DNA from: Acidobacteriota bacterium
GTDB taxonomy: Bacteria; Acidobacteriota; Blastocatellia; Pyrinomonadales; Pyrinomonadaceae
Reading direction: 5' to 3'
DNA length: 11,029 bases
Assembly: GCA_963169175.1 (NCBI GenBank)
Contig: CAUJFK010000099.1
Location: 1 to 11,029 of the forward strand
Below the pieces are notes generated by a model. It was not told the DNA's origin. It saw nothing but the letters and a program-made list of their open reading frames with translations, and ran no database searches. Positions 1 to 6,320 of the stretch are shown in pieces (position 1 is the first letter of the stretch; the number at the start of each line of letters is the position of its first letter). A program made the position numbers and the translations under genes.

Positions 1-1
1 C

Positions 2-199
2 GTAAAAGACCGCCAAACAAAAGAACCGAATCCCGAAGCTGTTTTAAAGGTTTTCGAAGAAACCAAACGCCAAGGCGTCCTCATCGGCAAAGGCGGATTA
101 TACGGCAATGTCATCCGCACCGGAATGATGCTCAATTCAACAAAGGAGAATGTGGATGAGCTGATCAGAGCGCTCGATGCCGGCTTTGCACTGTGCTAG
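2..199 (+). CDS. Class III aminotransferase (AGXT2-like), C-terminal fragment
   Basis: Reading from base 2 gives 65 residues ending in TAG at 197-199; the start and the PLP-lysine region lie outside the window. The visible part resembles the small C-terminal domain of class III (omega-type) PLP aminotransferases. A helix is followed by 'GVLIGKGGLYGNVIR' and a final helix with 'ENVDELIRALDAGF', the usual order in AGXT2-like and beta-alanine/aminobutyrate transaminases. The segment after 'GNVIR' reads 'TGMMLN', where many relatives have a PP-containing stretch. AGXT2-like enzymes transfer the amino group of beta-alanine or beta-aminoisobutyrate to pyruvate or glyoxylate, the last step of reductive pyrimidine breakdown. 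This fits the dihydropyrimidinase gene at 6943. The substrate cannot be fixed from 65 residues; other class III members remain possible. Confidence 0.75.
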   Translation, partial: VKDRQTKEPNPEAVLKVFEETKRQGVLIGKGGLYGNVIRTGMMLNSTKENVDELIRALDAGFALC

Positions 200-206
200 G
201 CAATAA

Positions 207-328
207 TTCACCACAGAGACACGGAGAGCACCGAGGATTTTATTAACCAAATAAAGTTGAATAGTAGCTGTGCCGAAGGTTAATTAGCATTCTATCGTTC
301 TTAGTGTCCTCTATGACTCTGTGGTGAA
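207..328. repeat. Palindromic intergenic element, copy 1
   Basis: The 122-bp element has perfect 12-bp inverted ends: TTCACCACAGAG at 207-218 and CTCTGTGGTGAA at 317-328. Imperfect pairing continues inward between the left arm (ACACGGAG, CACCGAGG) and the right arm (GTGTCCTCT). It begins 7 nt after the aminotransferase stop. A second copy in the same orientation lies at 5031-5164, with similar arms but a different centre. It has no coding capacity for a transposase, so it is a miniature or REP-like element, or a family of structured 3' UTRs. As RNA it would form a long stem-loop and could act as a terminator or mRNA-stabilising structure. Function is inferred only. Confidence 0.85.
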
Positions 329-431
329 TAATTCCGAACTGCTGAAAATAACTTGACCAAGTAGGACTCTAGAATCGGGTTTCCAGCGTAGTAAACTCGA
401 CGAGCGACCTGGATCACAGGCGAGAATCACT

Positions 432-1796
432 ATGACCGCTGCTTCAAATTCAAAATTTTCACGACGCGAGTTTGTGGCAGGTGCTGCGGGAATCACACTG
501 GCCGCACATTCGGGTGGCCGGGCCGAACCGGGCGCAATAGAACGTCCGAACATTTTATTCATTCTGGCCGACGACATGGGTTGGGGTGATCTTAGCTGCT
601 ACGGGCGGCCGGATTACAAGACTCTGAATCTCGACCGGCTTGCGCAGCAGGGAATGCGTTTTACGAATGCGTACTCGGCGGCCCCGGTATGTACGCCGAC
701 GCGGGTTGGACTCCTGACCGGCCGATTTCCTGCACGTATTCCTGTCGGGCTGGAGGAGCCGATATACGGACGAAAGGAGCTTGGCGATCGAGCAAAGACT
801 ATCGGGATTCCGCACGAACATCCGACACTTTCGTCATTGATCAAGGGGGCGGGATACGAAACGGCGCTCATTGGCAAATGGCACCTTGGATATCTACCGG
901 ATTTTGGCCCGATGCGCTATGGTTTTGACGAGTTTTTCGGCATCATGAGCGGCGCGGGCGATTACTTTTCACATAAGGACCCGTCTGGCGCCCCCGACCT
1001 TTTCGACGGTGAGGTCCCGGTGGAACGTGTTGGCTACACGACCGATCTACTGACGGAAAGGGCGGTGGAATTCGTGAGGCGTCCGCGAAAGAAGCCTTTC
1101 TATTTAAGTCTCCATTACACATCTCCGCATTGGCCGTGGGAAGGCCCGGATGACAAGGCCGTCAGCGACGCAATTCAATATGGTCCGGCGGGTTTTCGGG
1201 CTGGCGGCTCGATCAAAGTTTACGGCGAGATGGTGAAAAGCCTCGACCGTGGAATCGGACAGGTTTTGGCCGCGCTGCGCTCTGCCGGGCTTGATGGCAA
1301 TACACTTGTCATTTTTACAAGCGACAACGGCGGCGAGCGTTTTTCTTACAGCTGGCCGTTTACCGGACAAAAAATGGATCTGCACGAAGGAGGCATTCGC
1401 GTTCCCGCAATTGCCCGATGGCCGGGCGTGACCACCGCCGGAAAGATCAGCGACCAGCCATTGATCACAATGGATTGGACCGCCACAATGATCGCCGCTG
1501 CGGGTGGCAAACCAGATCAAAAATTCGCATTGGACGGTGAAGACATCGCATCTTTTCTCGCGGCAAAACGTTCGCCGTTTGATCGTACGTTCTTTTGGCG
1601 AACTCGCCGCCAGGGAGCAATGCGAAACGGTAAATGGAAATACATTCGCGAGGGCAAGAACGAATTTCTTCACGATCTTTCAGTAGATGAGCGGGAACAG
1701 GCAAATTTCGGCGCGGCTGAACCACAGATCTTAGCCAAACTTCGCGCCGAGTTCGATAAATGGGAAGCCGGCGTCTTGCCGTATACGGCAATATAG
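432..1796 (+). CDS. Tat-exported sulfatase (family S1, Cys type)
   Basis: The 454-aa protein is a secreted sulfatase hydrolysing sulfate esters. It starts with a twin-arginine signal (SRREFVAGAAG, residues 10-20, then a hydrophobic stretch to about 26), so it is probably exported folded. The sulfatase domain follows: metal-binding Asp47-Asp48 in 'ILADDMGWGD'; the formylglycine motif CTPTR (Cys87 to Arg91) in the expected C-x-P-x-R-x4-TG context; 'IGKWHLG' near 147; His in 'TSPHWPW' near 232; 'SDNGG' near 297; and a Lys in 'GQKMDLHEGGIRVP' near 313. All key residues are present. Cys87 must be oxidised to formylglycine by an enzyme not encoded here. The start at 432 leaves the Tat signal intact; the ribosome site (AGGCGAG) is weak. 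Arylsulfatase, choline-sulfatase and polysaccharide-sulfatase activity cannot be told apart. It lies 2 nt upstream of the serine hydrolase. Confidence 0.9.
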   Translation: MTAASNSKFSRREFVAGAAGITLAAHSGGRAEPGAIERPNILFILADDMGWGDLSCYGRPDYKTLNLDRLAQQGMRFTNAYSAAPVCTPTRVGLLTGRFPARIPVGLEEPIYGRKELGDRAKTIGIPHEHPTLSSLIKGAGYETALIGKWHLGYLPDFGPMRYGFDEFFGIMSGAGDYFSHKDPSGAPDLFDGEVPVERVGYTTDLLTERAVEFVRRPRKKPFYLSLHYTSPHWPWEGPDDKAVSDAIQYGPAGFRAGGSIKVYGEMVKSLDRGIGQVLAALRSAGLDGNTLVIFTSDNGGERFSYSWPFTGQKMDLHEGGIRVPAIARWPGVTTAGKISDQPLITMDWTATMIAAAGGKPDQKFALDGEDIASFLAAKRSPFDRTFFWRTRRQGAMRNGKWKYIREGKNEFLHDLSVDEREQANFGAAEPQILAKLRAEFDKWEAGVLPYTAI

Positions 1797-1798
1797 AT

Positions 1799-3451
1799 AT
1801 GCAAAGAAAATTCTTACGCCTCGTGTCGATGTTAGCGATCCTCACCGTCTCTGTCATCGCTCAAACGCCGACAAAGGAACAGGTCATTGCCGGTGCGGAA
1901 CGGGCGTTCGAGAAAGCGGCAAAGACCAATCCGATGCCGGCCCCGGGTTGTGCAGTTGGCGTTTCGCTCGACGGGCAGCCGGTTTTTGAAAAGGCGTTTG
2001 GGTTGGCGGAGATGGAGCATAATATTGCCAACACGCCGCAAACTATATTTGAATCGGGTTCGGTGGCAAAGCAGTTTACCGCTGCCGCGCTTGTGCTTTT
2101 GCAGCAGGACGGAAAGCTGAGAATCGACGATCCGGTGCGGAAATATATTCCCGAACTGCCCGATTACGGCAAACCGCTGACGATCCGGCATATTCTGACG
2201 CACACCGCCGGATTGCGCGATTGGGGATCAGTGATGGCGTTGACGGGAGCGGGACGCGGTGACCGTGTTGTTACGCAGGCGATCGCGCTGGACGTGATAT
2301 ATCGTCAGAAACATCTCGATTTCGAGCCGGGTGCGGAGTATTCATATTCGAACAGCGGCTATCAACTCGCGGCGGAGATAGTTGAACGGGTTTCGGGAAA
2401 GAAGTTTGGTGAATTCGTAACCGAGAGAATTTTCAAACCGCTCGGCATGACGAACAGTTCCTGGCGCGACGATTATCAGCAGATAGTTCCTGGCCGCGCG
2501 CAGGCATATTCGCGGCAGGGTACGAACGCTCCGTGGCGGCTTAACATGCCGATCATGAACGTCGTCGGCAACGGCGGAATGCTGACGACGGTCGGTGACT
2601 GGCTAAAATGGAACGCGGCTCTGGATGCACAAACGCTCGGTACTCCTTTTGTCGGGTCTCTCCAAACTCAAGCCGTGTTAAATGATGGGCGAAAGATCAG
2701 CTATGCGCTCGGGATCGTGGTTGACGAATATCACGGCATAAAACAGGTCGCCCACAGTGGCGGGACCGCTGGCTATCAAACGTATCTTGCCCGCTACCCG
2801 GACAAGAAGCTTTCGGTCGCGGCAATGTGCAATGGAAACCCGCCGTCGTCGGGTACCGTCGCCCACAATATTATTGACGAGATCTTTGGCCCGTATCCGC
2901 AGGCCGCGAAACCACCGGAGCCCGTTGCGATGACCGAAGATCAGCTCAAGAAATTCGTCGGCGTATTTCGAGATGAAAAGACCCATTTCCCAATCCGGTT
3001 TACCATCGATAAAGGCGCGCTCAAGTTAGGCGGAACTCAACTTAAGCCATTATCTGAAACCGCTTTCATGATGGGAAACCAACGCCTATCATTCGCTCTG
3101 GATAAGAGCGGAAAACCGATCACCGGCCAGGCAATCGATCCGGCCGGCGCGGTCGATCGGTTTGTCACCGAAAGCGAATGGACTCCGACGACCGCCGATC
3201 TCGCATCGTTCGCCGGCGATTGGTTCAGCGAAGAAGCACAGGCAAAAGTGTCGTTCGTGATCGAAAACGGGAAGGCCTCGATCGTGAACAAACCGGTGAT
3301 CGATCTTAAACTTCAGCCGATCTACAAAGACCATTTTACCGGCGAAGGCTATGTTATCTGGTTCACCCGCAACGCGAAAGGCAAGATCGAACGAATGCAT
3401 GTCGGCACGGGAAGAATGCGGGATATGTTTTTTGAGAGGACAAGCCGATAA
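1799..3451 (+). CDS. Exported serine hydrolase, beta-lactamase/PBP class C fold
   Basis: The 550-aa protein belongs to the Beta-lactamase (PF00144) superfamily, which includes class C beta-lactamases, D-Ala-D-Ala carboxypeptidases, D-aminopeptidases and EstB-type esterases. I place the start at 1799, which gives a clean Sec signal peptide (MQRKFLRLVSMLAILTVSVIAQ split near residues 20-22). The longer in-frame start at 1760 would put 13 odd residues before it. Catalytic motifs: S88-V-A-K91 (SxxK), Y183-S-N185 (YxN) and H319-S-G-G322 (the K/H-S/T-G motif). Residues from about 385 form an extra C-terminal beta-rich region of the kind often appended to these enzymes. No lipobox is visible. It has no Shine-Dalgarno sequence and begins 2 nt after the sulfatase stop, so translation probably depends on the upstream gene. 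The histidine in the third motif and the C-terminal region favour an esterase or peptidase over a true beta-lactamase. Confidence 0.88.
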   Translation: MQRKFLRLVSMLAILTVSVIAQTPTKEQVIAGAERAFEKAAKTNPMPAPGCAVGVSLDGQPVFEKAFGLAEMEHNIANTPQTIFESGSVAKQFTAAALVLLQQDGKLRIDDPVRKYIPELPDYGKPLTIRHILTHTAGLRDWGSVMALTGAGRGDRVVTQAIALDVIYRQKHLDFEPGAEYSYSNSGYQLAAEIVERVSGKKFGEFVTERIFKPLGMTNSSWRDDYQQIVPGRAQAYSRQGTNAPWRLNMPIMNVVGNGGMLTTVGDWLKWNAALDAQTLGTPFVGSLQTQAVLNDGRKISYALGIVVDEYHGIKQVAHSGGTAGYQTYLARYPDKKLSVAAMCNGNPPSSGTVAHNIIDEIFGPYPQAAKPPEPVAMTEDQLKKFVGVFRDEKTHFPIRFTIDKGALKLGGTQLKPLSETAFMMGNQRLSFALDKSGKPITGQAIDPAGAVDRFVTESEWTPTTADLASFAGDWFSEEAQAKVSFVIENGKASIVNKPVIDLKLQPIYKDHFTGEGYVIWFTRNAKGKIERMHVGTGRMRDMFFERTSR

Positions 3452-3501
3452 GGTCGAAACGTGGGTCTTGCCAATGTGTTACGAGAACCGCAAAGCCATC
3501 C

Positions 3502-3537
3502 TTCAATTCCCCAGGCAGAAAGGCGGCCTGAATTGAA
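3502..3537 (+). terminator. Intergenic hairpin, possible terminator
   Basis: TTCAATTC (3502-3509) pairs perfectly with GAATTGAA (3530-3537). Inside it AGGC (3513-3516) pairs with GCCT (3526-3529), leaving a CCC bulge on the left arm and a 9-nt loop. It lies about 50 nt after the serine hydrolase stop and before the GNAT gene. No U-tract follows, so it does not meet the strict definition of an intrinsic terminator; it may be a 3'-end stabilising structure instead. Confidence 0.4.
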
Positions 3538-3571
3538 AGCGGGAAGTGAATTTAGACGAAAACAGTAAGTA

Positions 3572-4042
3572 ATGGAAAACATTAGCGTCAGACAAGCAAC
3601 ACTCTCTGATCTAGATACTCTGCTCTTATTTGAGCAGGGCCTGATAGATTTCGAGCGCCCGCTCGACGCGACAATCAAAGGTGGCGACATTCATTATTAC
3701 GATATAGAGAGTATGATCTCCGCCGATAATGTTGAGATCGTTGTGGCAGAATCGGCGGGTGAATTGATCGGGTGCGGTTACGCAAATATTGAAGATTCGA
3801 AACCATATCTGACACACAAAAGCCACGCATATCTTGGCTTTATGTACGTCGCACCTGAACATCGCGGCAAGGGTGTAAACAGATTAATTATCGAAGCACT
3901 CAAAAAGTGGTCTGTTTCAAAAGGCGTGACCCACATGCGGCTTGAGGTTTTTGCGAGCAATCCGGCGGCGGTGAAAGCGTATGAAAAAGTCGGCTTTGCT
4001 CCGCGATTGTTGGAAATGACCGCGAGCCTCAAACAAATTTAA
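3572..4042 (+). CDS. GNAT-family N-acetyltransferase
   Basis: The 156-aa protein spans one GCN5-related acetyltransferase domain, a normal size for a single-domain member. Such enzymes move an acetyl group from acetyl-CoA to an amine on a small molecule, peptide or protein in the cytoplasm. Visible motifs: an N-terminal 'VRQATLSDLDTL' strand-helix start; the core strand 'YLGFMYVAPEHRGKGV', with the acetyl-CoA pyrophosphate loop R98-G-K-G101; then 'RLEVFASNPAAVKAYEKVGF' (123-142), the usual motif B with its alanine/tyrosine helix. The start at 3572 puts the N-terminal strand in the expected place, but upstream bases show no clear Shine-Dalgarno sequence. It ends 43 nt before my preferred start of the alpha/beta hydrolase, so the two may share a transcript. 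The acceptor substrate is not predictable. Confidence 0.88.
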   Translation: MENISVRQATLSDLDTLLLFEQGLIDFERPLDATIKGGDIHYYDIESMISADNVEIVVAESAGELIGCGYANIEDSKPYLTHKSHAYLGFMYVAPEHRGKGVNRLIIEALKKWSVSKGVTHMRLEVFASNPAAVKAYEKVGFAPRLLEMTASLKQI

Positions 4043-4085
4043 TTAGGATGATGATCGATCGATGAAATCTCAAACTAGGATCGGA

Positions 4086-5021
4086 ATGAAACAGGTTTTA
4101 TTTTTTTTGACTTTAATGACGTTGTTCGTAAGTATTGGCCAGGCACAAAAGTCTAAGACAAACAATGGCATTGTCGGCAAGGACCATTTTGTTACCAGCA
4201 ATGGACTGAAGGTTTATTTGTGGGAAAAATATCAGAAGAATTCTGCCAATACGTTTGCGAAGTCGAACAAGGTCGTGCTTCTGGTTCACGGGGCGACGTG
4301 GACGGGACGGCCGGATTTTGATCTGCAGATTCGCGACTATTCGCTGATGGATTTTCTGGCGAAGAATGGGTATGACGTTTGGGCGATCGATATTCACGGC
4401 TACGGAAGATCGGAAAAAACAGACAAGGATTGGTCCGATACCGCGTCGGCGGCGGGCGATATTGGGGCGGCGGTTGATTACATAACGAAGCTGCGAGGCA
4501 TCGAGAAAATGTCGATCCTCGGCTGGTCGTGGGGAACGCAGACGACGGGCCTTTACACAATGCGGCATCCGGAAAAGGTGGAGAAGCTGATCCTTTTCGC
4601 AATGGCATGGAAGCCGCGGCCGGGTATGGGTCCCGTCCCGCTTCCAAAGGATCAATATCGCACAACCGACGAGGCCGGTGCCCGATCGGATTTTATCGCG
4701 GGACAATACGAGCCGGATGTTGTCGATCTTTATGTCAAAGAAGCGCTTGCCGAAGTGCCTAAAGCACCGAATGGCGTGCGGGTGGATTTCGCCACCAAAC
4801 TGCCGATCCTCGATCCGGCCGCGATCCGTGTGCCGACACTCATTATTCGTCCCGAAAAAGATTTCCTCAGCACCGAAGCCGAAACACTGGAATTCTTCCA
4901 GAAACTCGGAACCAATAATAAGAGCTATGCGTTCCTCCCCGACGGCGGCCATGCTATCTTGCTCGAAAAGAATTATCGAAAATTTCAGAATGCCGTCCTC
5001 GCGTTCCTTGATCAGCCGTAG
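4086..5021 (+). CDS. Exported alpha/beta hydrolase
   Basis: The 311-aa protein (from 4086) has an alpha/beta-hydrolase fold. It opens with a Sec signal peptide (MKQVLFFLTLMTLFVSIGQAQ, cleavage near residue 20). The oxyanion-hole strand 'VVLLVHGATW' comes next, then the nucleophile elbow GWSWG with Ser148, Asp259 in 'IIRPEKDFLS' and His289 in 'PDGGHAILLEK', giving a complete catalytic triad in the right order. I chose 4086 because AGGA at 4077-4080 lies 5 nt upstream. The in-frame ATG at 4062 would add eight residues (MKSQTRIG) but its nearest AGGA is 13 nt away. The substrate is unknown: esterase, lipase or haloalkane-type activity are all possible. It follows the GNAT gene closely and ends 9 nt before the second palindromic element. 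Confidence 0.88.
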   Translation: MKQVLFFLTLMTLFVSIGQAQKSKTNNGIVGKDHFVTSNGLKVYLWEKYQKNSANTFAKSNKVVLLVHGATWTGRPDFDLQIRDYSLMDFLAKNGYDVWAIDIHGYGRSEKTDKDWSDTASAAGDIGAAVDYITKLRGIEKMSILGWSWGTQTTGLYTMRHPEKVEKLILFAMAWKPRPGMGPVPLPKDQYRTTDEAGARSDFIAGQYEPDVVDLYVKEALAEVPKAPNGVRVDFATKLPILDPAAIRVPTLIIRPEKDFLSTEAETLEFFQKLGTNNKSYAFLPDGGHAILLEKNYRKFQNAVLAFLDQP

Positions 5022-5030
5022 TTCGGAAGA

Positions 5031-5164
5031 TTCACCACAGAGGCACAGAGAGCACAGAGGGTTTTTGGAAACGCGTTTTTGGTTATGCGTGAATGGATCT
5101 GGTGGGGAACACAGATTTGAATATAGATTACTTGTCTCCGTGTCCTCTGTGACTCTGTGGTGAA
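5031..5164. repeat. Palindromic intergenic element, copy 2
   Basis: The 134-bp element has the same 12-bp inverted ends as copy 1: TTCACCACAGAG at 5031-5042 and CTCTGTGGTGAA at 5153-5164. Pairing extends inward (GCACAGAG-AGCACAGAGG against CTCCGTGTCCTCTGTGA). The right arms of the two copies are nearly identical while their centres differ in sequence. Like copy 1 it sits directly after a stop codon (9 nt after the alpha/beta hydrolase). Together the copies bracket the sulfatase-to-hydrolase block in direct orientation. Chance open frames across it give peptides such as 'HRVTEDTE' that should not be annotated. Confidence 0.85.
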
Positions 5165-5191
5165 TCCGGTTCAATAGTGACAATTTTGCGT

Positions 5192-5197
5192 TAGAAT
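5192..5197 (+). promoter_or_regulatory. Candidate -10 box for the 5204 gene
   Basis: TAGAAT ends 6 nt before the ATG at 5204. Initiation about 7 nt downstream would start transcription at or next to the start codon. No Shine-Dalgarno sequence exists in this stretch, so a leaderless transcript is plausible. The -35 match (TTCAAT, 5170-5175, 16-nt spacer) is weak. Confidence 0.4.
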
Positions 5198-5203
5198 ATA
5201 AGC

Positions 5204-5419
5204 ATGAGAACGCCGGAAGAAAAACTGCTCAATCCGTGTCCCGGAAGCAAGATCGCTGAGGCGGTTCGGTACGGACTCGATCTAACGCTTGTCGTTGAAA
5301 ACCTGAGGCGAACACCGCAGCAGCGTTTAGAAAGACTTCAGGGAGCGATGGTCAGCGTCGAAAAATTGCGTTTGGCGATGGAGACGGCGAAGGCGAAACG
5401 GCGGACGGGCAACAAATGA
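5204..5419 (+). CDS. Small helical protein paired with a nucleotidyltransferase
   Basis: The 71-aa protein is not a characterised family that I can name. After a short N-terminal part (MRTPEEKLLNPCPGSKI) it is almost entirely predicted helix. 'AEAVRYGLDLTLVVENLRR' is followed by 'TPQQRLERLQGAMVSVEKLR' and a basic tail (KAKRRTGNK). It has no signal peptide or membrane segment. Its stop overlaps the next start in ATGA (5416-5419), so the two genes are translationally coupled. Small proteins with the pattern 'D-Lx-ENLR-TP-eRLerLq' commonly precede MNT-like nucleotidyltransferase genes; this is recollection and was not checked. The layout resembles a toxin-antitoxin or AbiE-like pair, in which case this would be the partner or regulator. 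Lack of a Shine-Dalgarno sequence suggests a leaderless start. Confidence 0.75.
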   Translation: MRTPEEKLLNPCPGSKIAEAVRYGLDLTLVVENLRRTPQQRLERLQGAMVSVEKLRLAMETAKAKRRTGNK

Positions 5420-5901
5420 TCGATATCGAAAAGGCAATAGTCGCGATGGCTTCGAATGATGTAGATTTCGTGGTCATCGGGGGTGTTGCTCTCTCGATAC
5501 ACGCGACGGCGTACATAACATTCGACATAGATTTCGCGTATTCGAGGAGTAGAGATAATCTTGCGAAGATCGCCAATGCGCTGGCTCCGTTTAATCCCAG
5601 ACTCCGCGGCGTCCCGCCCGAATTGCCTTTCATTTGGGATGCATCCACGCTGTCGAATGGCGCAGTTTTCACGCTTGATACCGCGATCGGCGATATAGAC
5701 CTGCTATCTGAAGTAAAAGGACTCGGCGAATTCACCGATGTGTTGGCGAGTTCGGAAAAGTTTGAACTTTGGGGATTCAGTGTGAATATTTTGTCGGTCG
5801 ATGGCCTGATCGCAGCTAAGACGGCGGCGGGTCGTGAAAAGGATGTTCCGGGGTTGAAGCATCTCGAAGCAATTCGTGAAGCAATGTCTGAGAACGAGTA
5901 G
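5416..5901 (+). CDS. MNT/AbiEii-like nucleotidyltransferase
   Basis: The 161-aa protein matches the DNA polymerase beta-like minimal nucleotidyltransferase fold. 'FVVIGGVALSIHA' (18-30) carries the G22-G23 loop. 'TFDIDF' (35-40) supplies the metal-binding pair Asp37/Asp39. 'GDIDLL' (92-97) gives a third acidic position. The C-terminal 'DGLIAAKTAAGREKD' (129-143) is typical of this superfamily (DUF6036/AbiEii-like members). The usual HG-x2-R-x-T-x-D-x-D stretch is altered: HA replaces HG and Tyr33 stands where Arg is common, but the catalytic aspartates are kept. Related enzymes add nucleotides to tRNA or partner proteins as toxins or antitoxins; others modify small molecules. It overlaps the 71-aa gene by 4 nt and precedes a phd-vapC module. 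Activity and substrate are unknown. Confidence 0.8.
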   Translation: MIDIEKAIVAMASNDVDFVVIGGVALSIHATAYITFDIDFAYSRSRDNLAKIANALAPFNPRLRGVPPELPFIWDASTLSNGAVFTLDTAIGDIDLLSEVKGLGEFTDVLASSEKFELWGFSVNILSVDGLIAAKTAAGREKDVPGLKHLEAIREAMSENE

Positions 5902-5982
5902 GATTGGTTAAAGAAATTTGAATTTTCCGGTCAAACAATGACGCGTCGCGGGATGGGTAGTCTGATTGGGGACGGAAATTAG

Positions 5983-5999
5983 TTGACCAAGTTGGTCAA
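5983..5999. promoter_or_regulatory. Perfect 17-bp palindrome at the phd-vapC promoter (candidate operator)
   Basis: TTGACCAA-G-TTGGTCAA is a perfect inverted repeat with a 1-nt centre. Its left half contains TTGACC, a good -35 match; 17 nt on, TACTTT (6006-6011) is a weak -10 ending 6 nt before the ATG at 6018. Phd/VapB antitoxins bind palindromes in their own promoters, so this is a strong candidate for the autorepression site. It could instead be read by another regulator. Confidence 0.6.
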
Positions 6000-6017
6000 G
6001 TGTAGTACTTTCTGCGT

Positions 6018-6320
6018 ATGAGCGTTAAGAAAGCAAATATCGGCGAGTTAAAGACGCATTTGAGCGTTTATCTCAAAGGGGTAAAGAACGGCGGAATGGT
6101 GTTGGTCACCGAACGAAATAAGCCGGTCGCGAAGATCGTTCCCCTTGACGAAGACGACCTCTACGAAACGGAAGAAGAACAGTTGATCGCCGAGGGGATT
6201 CTCAGCCCGCCGAAAAGTAACGAGCCGTTGCCGGATTCATTCTGGGATGACAAAGGATTGCCTAATGTTCCGCTTGATGTGATTTTGCGTGTGATCCGAG
6301 AGGAGCGGGATGAAGACTAA
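6018..6320 (+). CDS. vapB: Phd/YefM-type antitoxin (VapB-like)
   Basis: The 100-aa protein begins with the classic Phd/YefM fold: 'VKKANIGELKTHLSVYLKGV' (helix after a short strand), then 'GMVLVTERNKPVAKIVPL' (27-44). This N-terminal half dimerises and binds DNA. The acidic C-terminal half (from about residue 45, with 'DEDDLYETEEEQ' and 'PDSFWDDKGLP') is expected to be flexible and to wrap around the toxin. Its last 11 nt overlap the PIN-domain gene at 6310, the usual antitoxin-first layout. A perfect palindrome overlaps its presumed -35 box. No Shine-Dalgarno sequence precedes the ATG, so translation may be leaderless. The gene symbol is by family and context only. Confidence 0.9.
   Translation: MSVKKANIGELKTHLSVYLKGVKNGGMVLVTERNKPVAKIVPLDEDDLYETEEEQLIAEGILSPPKSNEPLPDSFWDDKGLPNVPLDVILRVIREERDED

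Noticed and set aside
353..375. A -35/-10 promoter made of TTGACC (353-358) and TAGAAT (370-375)
   Set aside because: The spacer is only 11 nt, too short for sigma-70; either box may work with another partner but the pair does not.
1104..1673. Minus-strand open frame (189 codons) opposite the sulfatase
   Set aside because: A shadow of the sulfatase coding frame, with no motif or plausible ribosome site.
1760..1798. Longer start for the serine hydrolase, overlapping the sulfatase
   Set aside because: It adds 13 non-hydrophobic residues before an otherwise perfect signal peptide; the ATG at 1799 is a better start.
3351..3536. Plus-strand open frame overlapping the end of the serine hydrolase
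   Set aside because: Its first two thirds lie in another frame of the serine hydrolase and the rest crosses the intergenic hairpin; no family resemblance.
207..5164. Composite transposon or CRISPR interpretation of the repeated element
   Set aside because: Only two copies, no transposase or cas gene, and each copy is an inverted-repeat hairpin and not a repeat-spacer unit.
4113..5183. Long minus-strand open frame (356 codons) opposite the alpha/beta hydrolase
   Set aside because: It begins inside the palindromic element (peptide 'HRVTEDTE'), runs antisense to a gene with a complete catalytic triad and a signal peptide, and is rich in Arg, Pro and Cys with no recognisable domain.
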